Assembly (NCBI GenBank): GCA_032719365.1
Contig: CM064872.1
Location: 21,669,572-21,733,571, forward strand
Direction of reading: 5' to 3'
DNA: 64,000 nt
Source: Prinsepia uniflora
Taxonomy: Eukaryota > Streptophyta > Magnoliopsida > Rosales > Rosaceae
Part shown: piece by piece, positions 1 to 10,352 of the stretch
Position numbering within the stretch: position 1 is the stretch's first letter
Layout: every line of letters begins with the position of its first letter
Notes under the pieces: generated by a model
Database searches by the model: none
What the model was told of the DNA's origin: nothing
What the model saw: only the letters and a program-made list of their open reading frames with translations
Translations under genes and position numbers: made by a program

Positions 1-482
1 TTCCAGAAGAACATTTTTGAGATTTTTGGATATTCGAGCCAAACGGTTATTACGTTGAAACCACTAACGGTAAGAAAGTAGAATATATTTGCATAACCTC
101 CAATTAGTATGGCCAGAAGCACGAACTAGAGAAACTAGCCAGAAGCGATCCAAGAATTAGTTTGAAGCTAACTAGTACGAGCAATTGCTCATCATGGCAT
201 GACCGGTTGGGACACCCAAGTCAAGGTAATGATGCGTCGTATCCTCAATACATTGCACGGGCATCCTCTTACTAGTAAGAATTTTTGTGTTTAATGAAAC
301 ACCATGCCTAGTTTTCTCGTTAACAAAAATAGAATATTAGACCATCATATGTAAAGATGAGTAAAGACTTCACCCCTTCTTGTACAGTATACAAGGGGAA
401 ATTTTTAGACTTTCCAGCTATCATGCGGACTATTTGAAAATTTTCATGGTTCTGGTTGAGATACGAACAAAGTGGTCACATG
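1..482 (+). pseudogene. Ty1/copia gag-pre-integrase and integrase N-terminal fragment
   Basis: Broken plus-strand copia polyprotein that enters the window from the left. Around 198-240 the frame reads WHDRLGHPSQ and then, after a frameshift, MMRRILNTLHGHPL, the GAG-pre-integrase signature. A zinc-binding-like stretch follows (C-T-V-Y-K-G-K near 384), then FMVLVEIRTKWSH near 444-482, the start of the integrase core. Stops and shifts are frequent, so it is dead. It stops abruptly at 482, where the hAT element begins. The continuation of this integrase lies inverted at 14939-15189 and then upright from 15654. Confidence 0.8.
475..482 (+). repeat. hAT target-site duplication, left copy (GTCACATG)
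   Basis: These eight bases directly precede the left TIR at 483. The same octamer, in reverse complement (CATGTGAC), directly precedes the other TIR at 15182-15189. Eight bases is the duplication length typical of hAT elements. The sequence belongs to the copia integrase (the W-S-H codons), which confirms the insertion point. Confidence 0.85.
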
Positions 483-501
483 CACGGATGTAAATATTGA
501 T
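483..501 (+). repeat. hAT left terminal inverted repeat
   Basis: CACGGATGTAAATATTGAT. It pairs with the TIR at 15190-15208, differing at three positions. It follows the 8-bp duplication directly. Confidence 0.82.
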
Positions 502-1775
502 GGAATTCTTCCCCCAATATCGGCGATTTAGGGCATTATCGACGGATATCGTCGATTTCGGGCGATAGTGACCTAAATTACCGATATTGGAAGGAACCCC
601 CCGATTTTTGACCAACCCACCGAACCAACGAGTGAAGTTCGACAGAAAATGACCAAAATAAAAAATGCAAATCATACATAAGAAAGGAATCAAAAATTGA
701 AAAAGCAATGACCGAAATCAGGGACGAACAGAGTAAGGGCACTCAATTGATTCAATTTCAATCAATCATACACACAAGGAATCAAAAATTGAAAAAGCAT
801 TGACACCGAAATGACGGACGAACAGAATGATGGAAGAAACAACAAAAATTAATCACAAGCTCACTAGTGCAGTCACCACCTTCGATTGAGAGGAAAAGCA
901 TAAAGGGAGGGTAGTCGAACCACCGCACAGCACATCACAGCCAATCGAAGTGTCAAACTACCTCTACATCTCCGGTTCTCCGCTTCGCTCTACTCCTCCT
1001 CGACGACTGTCTCAACCCTCGATGGCAACTCCAGCCTTCTCGTCTCGTCTGTCGCTCGCGCCGTCTCGTTCTCACCGGCACGGTCGCCTCATCTCTCATC
1101 CGCCTCGCCCCTTACGCCCCTGACCCTCACATTTTCCCCCAATTCCTAATTCCATCGAACTGATATCTGTTGAGTAAAGAAGAAATGAAATTGAAACGAA
1201 ATGTTGTGTTTCGTTTCATTTCATTTCATTTGTTAACCTTTTTTTTAATTATTTACATATATTATTTAATTATTTGTCATAATAAATTATATCATTTAGT
1301 ATTTAATTATTTGTCATAATAAATTATATCCTTTATTATTATCTTTTTTTTAACCCCAAATATCAAAAATAGATTAAGCCTTAAAGTTTTTTTTTTCAAA
1401 TTTCAAAATTTATTATTAGGTAAATAATATGGCTTAATTCACATATTTGGTAATATATTTGGTAATCATTTATTATTAATAAATGTATCATTTATTACTA
1501 AAATATGTTTTAGTAATGTATGTTTTAATATGAAATATGGGGTAATTCATATATTTGGTAATATTTATTTTAATTTATAATATATGTTTTATTTTAGAAT
1601 ATATATTAAAATTATGAATATATGTGTTTTTGCTCCTTAATTTTTTATCATCATCAAAGTCTAACTTAGAATATATGTTCTAATTGAAATAATTTTATTA
1701 TTATTTGTATTTTTATTATTATTATTTGTCATTATGAAATTCTAATTATTTTTTATGTAACTTAGATTTCATAAA
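502..1775. other. hAT 5' non-coding region with subterminal repeats and a hairpin
   Basis: No gene seen. Around 512-585 there are repeated TATCGNCGAT-like motifs in both orientations, matched by GATATCGAT-like motifs in the other terminus (15205-15270); such subterminal repeats usually bind hAT transposase. At 1183-1226 an arm reading AAATGAAATTGAAACGAAA faces TTTCGTTTCATTTCATTT, a near-perfect hairpin with one bulge. The stretch 1230-1775 is very A+T rich and is probably the transposase promoter and leader. Confidence 0.55.
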
Positions 1776-2530
1776 ATGGCTAGTGGAAGTGTAAGTGCAT
1801 GTGAAAGCCGCCCAAGACCTGGACGAATTGACCCAACATGGAAATATGCCATTGCGATTCTTGGAAATAAAAATGGTATCATATGTTCGTTTTGTCAACA
1901 TCAATTCGAGAGTGGCGGCATAACGCGATTAAAGTTTCATCTAGCATGTTTTGATCTGGAAAAAAATGTTCAAAAATGCAAAGATGTACCTAAAGCTATT
2001 AGGGTTGAGGTCAGAGTATGGATCAAAAGTAAAGATACTGCTAAACAGAATAAGAATATGCATACGAGCTGGCTTGAGAGGAGATCCACTAGACACTCAA
2101 CAGAGCATTCAGATTAATGATAGCGATGATGAAGAGGATGATGATGGATTTTCTTATCCACCAGATTTGCATAGATCTGAGAGAGCAGCATATCGCTTTG
2201 CTGTAAATGCATCGAGGGATGAGGCACGACGAAGTGTTGACACTTATGGAGTTGGTATCATGCGTGGTGCTCAATGAGGCAGTAGCAGTCGTCAACAACC
2301 TCAACAGATGCGTCGGTCACAAAGTTTGCGTGATCCATTTTCAATTCCTCCAGAACCAAAACTCTACAAAACCGTACGAAGTCAACAGAAGACTGTAAAA
2401 TCTATGTGGAAATGGACGAAAGAGAAGTTGGGTCGATACAAAAGCAAATTTTTTATATATGAAGGTGTGACTCCAAATAAAGCCAACTCTCATAAATTTA
2501 AGAATATGATTGTTGAAGCCTAACGAGCAG

Positions 2531-2612
2531 GTATTTAATAAATTTATTTATGATATATTTTTATTTAGCTTATGAAATAGCATTAAAAGCTAACTTATGT
2601 TTTGGTTTGCAG
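2531..2612 (+). other. Probable transposase intron 1
   Basis: A GT at 2531 follows CAG, and a pyrimidine-rich tract ends in TTTGCAG at 2612. Joining the flanks keeps a plausible reading frame into the exon before DUF659. Confidence 0.6.
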
Positions 2613-3533
2613 GTGAAGGTGTGTCCACTCCTTCTCCATATGAAGTGAAAAATAAATATCTTCCTATAGAGTATGAAGATATGACTGCGTATGTGGAGCA
2701 ACAAAAGCAACAATGAGAAACTTATGGATGTACCATAATGTGTGATGGTTGGACCGGTCCAGCGAAGTTATCCATAATCAACTTCATGGTATATAGTAAA
2801 GGTTCAACTGTATTTCTCAGGTCAGTTGATTCTTCCAAAAGCCATAAAGACTATTTGTACATAAAAAAATTGTTGAAGGAAGTTGTTCAGGAGGTTGGAG
2901 TACAAAATGTTGTACAGATCGTTACTGATAGTGGGTCGAACTTTAAGAAGGCTGGAAAATAAATGATGAAGCTGTATCCAATCTATTGGACTCCTTGTGC
3001 AACCCATTGTATAGACCTAATATTTGAAGATATTGGGAAGAATGAGACAATGTCGACCATCATAAAAAATGATAGGCAGGTAACTAACTACATTTATAAT
3101 CATCTATGGTTACTAGCTCAGATGCATGAATTCTGTCAAGGAGGCTTGGTTCGTCCTTGTGCAACAAGGTTTGCAACCAACTATATTTGTATAAACAATA
3201 TAGTTAAGCATAAAGTTGGCCTTAGAAGATTGTTTACCAGTGATCAATGGCATGGTAGCCCACTGAGTAGGAAAGTGGAAGCCAAGAGGGTTGAGGCTCA
3301 TATCCTCGACCAAAGATTCTGGGAGTTCTTAGAGATGATGCAGTCAATATATGAACCTTTATATAGCATCCTTCGAATTGTTGATGTAGAAGTAGTCCCA
3401 ACCATGCTAATCCTGTATGATATGTTCAATCGAATGAAAGAAAAGATAACCCATCTTAAAGGAAAGAAATGGGTCATCAAAATCATACATGAGCGATGGG
3501 AAAAAACATTAGTGCATCCCTTACATGCCGCTG

Positions 3534-3612
3534 GTATATTTCTATCTTATTGAACTTGTTAATATTTTATTTTATTGTTGTTTACTAAGCAAATTTCATT
3601 CATGATTTGCAG
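3534..3612 (+). other. Probable transposase intron 2
   Basis: GT at 3534 and AG at 3612. Removing it brings the His-Ala-Ala end of one exon against Phe-Tyr-Leu-Asn-Pro of the next, the usual junction sequence of plant DUF659 transposases. This is good evidence that the intron is real. Confidence 0.75.
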
Positions 3613-3736
3613 CTTTTTACTTAAATCCCCAGTATCAATATCAAGCAGGTGTTGGGCATCACTCCTACCTCGTCTAATCAGTTTCCTCAAACTGAATCCA
3701 AATGGGCAATTGGGTTTACAAAATTTTGGAATAGAC

Positions 3737-3832
3737 GTAAGTTCACTACCATATATGAACCTTGATATTTTGGAATCTGTACATCTATGACATGATATTA
3801 ACATCATTCATAATGTAGTTAATCAACTTTAG
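3737..3832 (+). other. Possible transposase intron 3
   Basis: GTAAGT at 3737 after FWNR-like codons, and TTTAG ending at 3832 before a frame resuming the conserved region upstream of EWWELYG. The frame after the junction is shifted, so support is weaker than for the other introns. Confidence 0.45.
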
Positions 3833-5249
3833 AGATGGTCGGAAAACATTTCGTTCACCTATGGATGTACAATCACGAACGAAAATGCCCCCAAGTATAT
3901 GCTTGCATTTAAACTTGATATTGACAGCGGAGTGGTGGGAACTATATGGCCAAGCTTCTAGAGTCTTGCAAAAAATTGCAGTTTGTATATTATCACAAAC
4001 GGCTTCATCTTTGGCATGTGAGATAAATTGGAGTACATTTTCTTTAATTCATACAAAAGCAAAGAAATCGTCTCGCATATTCAAAGTTCGAACAACTTGT
4101 TTTCTGTTATTATAACATGAAACTCAAGTTAAGAGATGAAGAATTTGAATGTATTAAAGTTGTGGAAGATGACTACGTTGGCCTTTTGGAAATTGCTGGT
4201 CAACAAACGGAAGGTAATGAAGTTGATCCACTTCAAGCATGGATTATGCCAGCTCACTTCGATGATGATAGAGGAAGGCCTAACCCTCGAGTAGCCCATC
4301 TTGCTAGTGAGCACGATGTTAATGTCGATAGAGTGCTATCTTAAGAAGTGGGGAGTGAGGAAGTAGGAAGTGAGCAGGAGATGTCTTCATAGGACAGATC
4401 AATGCTTGGTTCTACCGTTGGACGTGACTTGAGAGCTGATGCTACTAGTAAGGGACTACATCACAATAAATCTACAGATGATGATGATAATGATGATGAT
4501 AATAGAGGAGATGATGTTAAGACAAACGATGAAGACAAGGATGACAGAAGGGATGATGACGGGGGAAATGAACGTTTATCTGAAACATATGCACCCTTGA
4601 GCCCATTTACTGTAGAGGCGGATTTCACTCATGCCACTTAAGATCATGATCATGGATGTAGAGAAGGAAGAGTAGGAATTGGTGGTGTTGGTAAACATTA
4701 CACTCGGATACGCAACATATATGAAGGTTATGGAAACCCATCTTCTGAGGATTCTATGGCAATTGGTTTTGAGTCAATGAGTTTGGGCACCGATCCTAGT
4801 AACAACTCAAATGATCCTTATACTTATGGTTCATATGGTTACCACCAGTTAGACAACCATCTCCCTCAAATGCCACATGGTTATGGATGCTATGAAGATC
4901 CTCATCTTAATGAAGATTATGGAGAAGTTAGTTGGGTAAATCCTAACTACCCCATCTATGGAGGAAAAGTAGGTCATTCAAAGGAGGTATACGAATACTA
5001 TGTCCAACAATACATTTGATTTGGTCAAGTAGCATCACTTGGCAAAGCTTTTGTGTCTTGGTAGATGAAGACCAATCTAATTTTCAATATGGTAGACACT
5101 CTACTTGTTTTTAACTAAGTTCAATGTGTAAAGTATTCTTAGTGCAACATTATCAATACAATTATGTTTTAATTTAAGTTTATCTTTAAGATTTTATACT
5201 GTTAGTTATCGGCAGACCTATATTCTATCATATGATTCATTATATATTT

Positions 5250-6558
5250 TGTAACGACCTGGACGTTCAGAAAAAGGGAAATTCGGAAAATTTGAAGAAA
5301 ATGACGATTTTGCCCCTAGGTAATGGGCGAACGGTTGACTTTTGCTCGGACGGTCAAACAGACATTGACCAATGACGGTGACATAGTTCGGGACGTCACG
5401 GGTTCATAGACAGGTGGCACGCCCGATTCCGACATTCGAGGAGGAAGTTATGACGTTCGGAAGTTCAAGGGCATTTTCGTAATTTGGACAAAAGGGAAAA
5501 ATGTTGACTTTTTGATTGACCACTAGTTTTCACACAATTCGAGGACCGTTAGGTAGGTCTCGATGCCCTGAGTCCGTAGACAAGCGGTACGCTGAAAACG
5601 GACATCGGACGGTTGAGTTACGGGTCTCGGAAGAGAAAGGCATTTTGGTAATTTTTGGACAGAAGGGCAAAATGGTAATTTTGCAGGGAGGTTACTGTTG
5701 AAAGCCGTGGGAAACAAAGCCTGCACCACCATGCTTGGTGGTTCTGACCAAGCAATTGTTTAACCTGGTTAGTGGACTGGACAGGGGATTAGTTTATGGG
5801 TTTTGAGGCAATGGGAACGTGCTGGTATGGAATGAAACGAGAAACAGTGCACGGGCACCATTGTTTAACTGGTTTTGGGTCTGTTTTGCGGGAAACAGAG
5901 TTCAGTGGGTCTGAGTGAGATTCCCACGGGTTGCCGTCTATACAGATCGATTAACAGAGAGTTAGGAGTTGCTGAGATTCATTTTGAACGAGTGAGGGCT
6001 GAGAGCTAGAGAGAAAAACCAGAGTTCGGAGAAATTGTGAAAATTGGAGGGAAAAATCGATTTTTTTATTTATGAGTTGAGTTGGACAAAAACAAGGATT
6101 GTTTTAGTCTTCTGGGGTCATTTGGAACTCAACCACATCGATTTCGAAGGGAATCGATCACAGATTGGCCAAGAACTCAAACCTCTGGTTCTGGAAATTT
6201 TCGAGCTCGAAGAAGACTACTTCCAGGTAAGCTTTCCTGAAATTGGTTGTGTTATAGTGTTCGTTTAGGTCCCCTAAAGCTTATGTCTAGGTTAATTTGA
6301 AAACTGGGCTGATTAGAGTGAGTTTCAGAGATTGACCCGTTTGTTTGATCACAGGTGGACTGATCGATTTAGAGCTTATTAAGGGTAATTAATGATTGAG
6401 AACCTAAATTAAAATGTAAAGGAAGGATTTAGATGGAAGAAGGAAAGGAATTGAGTGAGTTTTGATAGGGATTTAACCGGGTTGTGTCGCGGGTTGAACA
6501 ACCCGTATTGCAGGCTAGTCGGGTGAAAAAGATGAACTGTAGCAACACTGTAGCAGGC
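5250..6558 (+). mobile_element. Solo gypsy-type LTR 'A', left part
   Basis: Starts TGTAACGACC just after a TATTT duplication (5245-5249) in the hAT 3' region. It carries the 22-bp inverted repeat (5378-5399) and the two GTAGACAGG-like blocks found in the other long LTRs. It is interrupted at 6558 by a younger chromovirus and continues at 13239. Its last approximately 250 bp are inverted at 15403-15653, next to the second TATTT copy. Assembled length is about 3.26 kb. No internal region belongs to it, so it is a solo LTR. Confidence 0.85.
6554..6558 (+). repeat. Target-site duplication CAGGC, left copy
   Basis: CAGGC precedes the 5' LTR at 6559 and follows the 3' LTR at 13234-13238. Five bases is typical of gypsy integration. 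Confidence 0.9.
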
Positions 6559-7596
6559 TGTAACAACCCGTACCTTCAGGAAGGGTAAAAATGTAATTTT
6601 GTAGAAGTTTTGTATATAAAGGATGATTTTTCCGTTGTGAATAGTAGGCTAAAAGTTGACTTTTTGAATTACCGATTGGCTGAGTGTTGACCATTGACCG
6701 TGACGTAGTTTAGGATGTCACGAGTCCGTAGACAGGTGGCAGGTTCGATTCGGACAATCGGAGAAAAAGTTATGATGTACGGAAGATTGAGGTCGTTATC
6801 GTAATTTCGATTAAATGAGGAAAATGTTGACTTTTTGGAGGACTTGTGATTTTCACGTAGACCGAGGACCGTTAGATAGGTCTCGACGTCCTGAGTACAA
6901 CGACAGGCGACACGCTGTCATCGGACGTCCGATGAAATATTTATGGGTCTAGAACGTTTGAGGGCAAAACGGTAATTATTTGCATGAGGGGCAAAATGGT
7001 CTTTTTCCCTCAGCCCAATCAGATAAGGGCAAGTGGCAGGGATATTTTGTGCTAACCTATGGATTGTGGACACGTGGGAGTGACTGGATGGTTCTAAAAC
7101 GTTCCAAAGTGTGCACGGCCACACTTTGCACAAAATCAAACCGTGCTTTGGGTTTGAACGCAGAGAACAGAGGGTGAGAGATTGGGAGAGTTTGATCGAT
7201 TCTGTGCAAGGGAGAGTGAAGAGTGATTTGTGAGAGTGACAGAGAGAAGTGTTCGAGCTGGTGATCGTGTTTTGGTGGTGAAATCGGGCACGGCGGCACG
7301 GTGGTGGTGCGGCGAAGTTCTGGGAAAACAGGGAGACCGTGAGAGTTTGGTGGTGGCTACGCCGTGTGGTGACTCAAACCACGACCGTGGGAAGTTTAGG
7401 AGGCTGCAGGGAGTCCAACGAACACCGTGGCACGCGGCGGTGCGTACGGCGGAGACGGAATCTAAAGGTGAGTATTCTTCCTCTGTTTTTCCCGTCAATT
7501 TCATTTTGAAAGTCGTGAAGGTAGGATGAGAATCGAGGGGATTGGTGAGTGCAATGATGTTTAGGGAGGTCCTAGGAGTGGTTTGTGACGTTTGCC
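6559..7596 (+). repeat. Truncated 5' LTR of the nested chromovirus
   Basis: Starts TGTAACAACCC and matches 10353-11390 almost base for base, up to a junction at 7596/7597 where RT sequence begins. It includes the exon-like G+C-rich stretch ending in a splice-donor-like AAAGGTGAGT at about 7464-7473. Confidence 0.9.
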
Positions 7597-10316
7597 ATGC
7601 AGAATTGAGGAAACTTAAGGCCCAGTTGCAAGAGTTGGTCGATATGGGATTCATTCGACCGAGTATGTCACCTTGGGGAGCACCTGTATTGTTTATCAAG
7701 AAAAAGGACGGAGGATTGAGATTGTGTGTGGATTACAGACAACTGAATAAGGTAACTATTCAGAATAAGTATCCCCTACCCCGGATTGATGACTTGTTCG
7801 ACCAATTGAAGGGAGCACAGTATTTTTCGAAGATTGATCTTCACTCCGGTTATCATCAGTTAAGGGTTAAAGAGGAGGATGTACCGAAGACAGCCTTCCG
7901 GACCAGGTACGGTCATTATGAGTTTGTTGTGATGCCTTTTGGATTGACTAATGCCCCATCAGCTTTTATGGACCTTATGAACCGAGTGTTCCGGTCATAT
8001 TTGTGATCGTCTTCATTGATGACATTTTGGTGTATTCGAAGAGTGCGAAGGCACATGAGAAACATATGAGAATCGTGCTTAAGACTCTGAGGGAGCATCA
8101 GTTGTAAGCGAAGTTGAGTAAGTGTCAGTTCTGGTTGACCAGTGTTGGATATCTTGGCCATGTGATTTCGGTCGAGGGCATCAGAGTGGATCCTCAGAAG
8201 GTTGAGGCGGTAGCAAATTGGGAACAGCCCAAGACGGTGACGGAGATCAGGAGTTTTCTGGGTTTAGCAGGCTACTATCGGCGTTTTATTGAGGGCTTTT
8301 CGATTTTAGCCACTCCATTGACACGGCTGACTCGGAAGGGAGTTCGATTTGAGTGGGACGAGAACTGTGAACAGAGTTTCCAGGAGCTTAAAAGGCGGTT
8401 GACATCTGCTCCTGTGTTAGCCCTTCCAGACGATAGTGGGGAGTTCGAGGTGTACAGTGACGCTTCTTTGCAAGGTTTGGGCTGTGTATTGATGCAGCAT
8501 GGGAAAGTGATTGCTTATGCTTCCCGGCAGTTGAAACCCCATGAGATGAACTACCCTACACATGACTTGGAACTGGCTGCGGTGGTTCATGCACTGAAGA
8601 TTTAGCGGCATTACTTGTACGGCGAGAGGTGCAGGATCTTCACGGACCACAAGAGTTTAAAGTATTTGTTCACGCAGAAGGAACTGAATATGAGGCAGCG
8701 CCGATGGTTGGAGTTGCTTAAGGACTACGACTGTACTATTGAGTATCACCCAGGGAAGGCTAATGTGGTAGCCGATCCTTTGAGCAGGAAGTCAGCTAGT
8801 TCTTTGTCACATTTGAGGACAGTACGATTACCGTTGTTGGTTGAGCTCCGTAAGCTTGGAATCGAGTTGACTGTGGATGATCAGGGATCACTCCTAGCGA
8901 GTTTCCATGTTCGACCTGTTTTGATTGATCAGGTTATTGATGCTCAGTTTGAGGACCCTATTCTGGGAATCATACGGATTGAGGTCGAGGCTGGAGAGAG
9001 ACAGGACTTTGAAATTCGTGAGGATGGAGCCTTGGTTAAAGGTGGACAGTTGTGCGTACCCGAGGATGAAGCTTTGAAGAAGGTGATACTGGATGAGGCT
9101 TATTGTTCAGCTTATGCGATGCATCCTGGTGGGACCAAGATGTATCGTACACTTCGAGAGCATTACTGGTGGTCAGTAGATGCTTGATTTGTCAACAGGT
9201 GAAAGCCGAGCGACAGAGACCTTATGGAGCGATGCAACCTTTGCTGATTCCCGAATGGAAATGGGATCACCTGGCTATGGATTTTGTATTCAAGCTGCCC
9301 AGAACACCAAAGGGACACGATGGTGTGTGGGTGATCGTGGATAGACTTACGAAGTCTGCTCATTTCTTGCCAGTACGGGAGAACTTCAGGTTGGCGCAGT
9401 TTGCACAGTTGTTCATAGATGAGATTATTCGGCTGCATGGGACTCCAGAGTCGATAGTATCTGATAGAGATCCGAGATTTACTTCCCGCTTTTGGCAGAG
9501 TTTACAGGAAGCTTTTGGGACAAAGCTGCATTTCAGTACCGCATTTCATCCTCAGACCGATGGACAGTCTGAGCGGACTATTCAGATTCTCGAGGATATG
9601 ATGCGAGCTTGTGTATTGCAGTTCCAGGGTACGTGGGAGTCTCATTTACCTTTGATGGAGTTCGCCTACAATAACAGTTATCAGGAGAGCATTGGGATGG
9701 CTCCTTACGAGGCTTTGTACGGGCGACAGTGTCAGACCCCATTGTGTTGGACTGAGGTTGGTGAGAGGCGATTGACTACTTCTGAACTGGTGGACCTTAC
9801 ACAGGAAAAAGTGGCGTTGATCAGGGATCGATTGAAGGCAGCTCAGGACCGACAGAAGAGTTACGCCGACCGTAGGATCAGAGATTTGGAGTTTGCAGTA
9901 GGAGACTGGGTTTTCTTGAAGTTATCTCCTTGGAAGGGAATTGTACGGTTTGGCAGACGAGGGAAGTTGAGTCCTCGTTACATTGGGCCTTATGAGATCT
10001 TGGAGCGGATTGGTCCTGTTGCATATCGATTGGCTTTACCAGCAGACCTGGCGAAAGTACATAATGTTTTTCATGTATCTATGCTTCGGAAGTATATTAG
10101 AGATGATTCACATGTTCTGGAAGCACAACCAGTTGAACTGAGGGAAAACTTGAGTTTCGAAGAACAACCTGTCGCGATTTTGGATCGGAAGGATAAGGTC
10201 TTACGGCGGAAGACGGTTCCCTTGGTTAAAGTATTGTGGAGGAATCATCAAGTGGAAGAAGCTACGTGGGAACCTGAGGCCTTGATGCGGGAACAGTACC
10301 CCTATTTGTTTCACTG
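7597..10316 (+). pseudogene. Chromovirus pol: RT, RNase H, integrase, chromodomain (broken)
   Basis: Begins inside RT at AELRKLKAQLQEL, with no protease or RT fingers start. RT motifs SPWGAPVLF, DYRQLNK and PLPRIDDLFD are clear. A small deletion near 8003 destroys the frame just before the catalytic F-I-D-D (8022-8033). TAC to TAA kills it near 8105. RNase H (YSDASLQGLG, 8453 on) has TGG to TAG at 8603. Integrase starts with the HHCC region (AMHPGGTKMY), loses about 35 bp near 9180, then has WDHLAMDFV, VSDRDPRF and HPQTDGQSERT (D, D, E). It ends in a chromodomain-like tail (DRKDKVL...EEATWEPEA). Such integrases insert cDNA, and the chromodomain biases targeting to heterochromatin. This copy is not functional. 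Confidence 0.93.
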
Positions 10317-10340
10317 AATTTCGGGGACGAAATTCTTTTT

Positions 10341-10351
10341 AGGGGGGTAGA
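10341..10351 (+). promoter_or_regulatory. Polypurine tract of the nested chromovirus
   Basis: AGGGGGGTAGA directly before the 3' LTR at 10353, preceded by the common gypsy lead-in TTTCGGGGACGAAATTC. It primes plus-strand DNA synthesis. Confidence 0.85.
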
Positions 10352-10352
10352 T

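Larger units (their letters stand above)
1776..5019 (+). pseudogene. hAT transposase (BED zinc finger, DUF659, hAT dimerisation), degenerate
   Basis: The frame opens at 1776 with a BED-type finger (DPTWKYAI, then C-x2-C, GGITRLKFHL). It shifts frame before about 2100 into an acidic linker. DUF659 begins near 2735 with CDGWTGP and SIINFMVY; T-D-S-G-S-N near 2921 gives the second catalytic Asp region. The catalytic core continues through ATHCIDLI, ATRFATNY and the HAA/LNPQYQY motif that spans an intron. The C-terminal dimerisation part reads EWWELYG and later INWSTFSLIHTK. In-frame stops are seen at 2275, 2521, 2714 and 2960. The tail (4756-5019) is rich in Tyr and Gly, as in many plant members. 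It is an inactive copy of the gene that would mobilise this element. Confidence 0.85.
483..5249 (+). mobile_element. hAT transposon, main part (BED/DUF659 type)
   Basis: Left terminus and body of a hAT element inserted into the copia integrase. The left end starts CACGGATGTAAATATTGAT; the right end, now at 15190-15402 in inverted orientation, starts CAAGGATTGAAATATTGAT. The two match at 16 of 19 positions, and the second fits the hAT terminal consensus YARNG. The transposase pseudogene is at 1776-5019. A gypsy LTR interrupts the element at 5250. The two hAT parts together are about 4.98 kb, a usual size for an autonomous hAT. The many nonsense codons show it can no longer supply transposase. 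Confidence 0.85.

Noticed and set aside
6612..6621. TATA box of the nested chromovirus LTR (TATATAAAGG)
   Set aside because: Only about 55 bp from the LTR start, upstream of the conserved inverted repeat, and not kept in the other LTR families. Too weak to call a promoter.
7136..7699. 187-codon minus-strand frame across LTR and RT
   Set aside because: Antisense shadow of the LTR and RT. The homologous 3' LTR stretch gives only part of it, and no motif is present.
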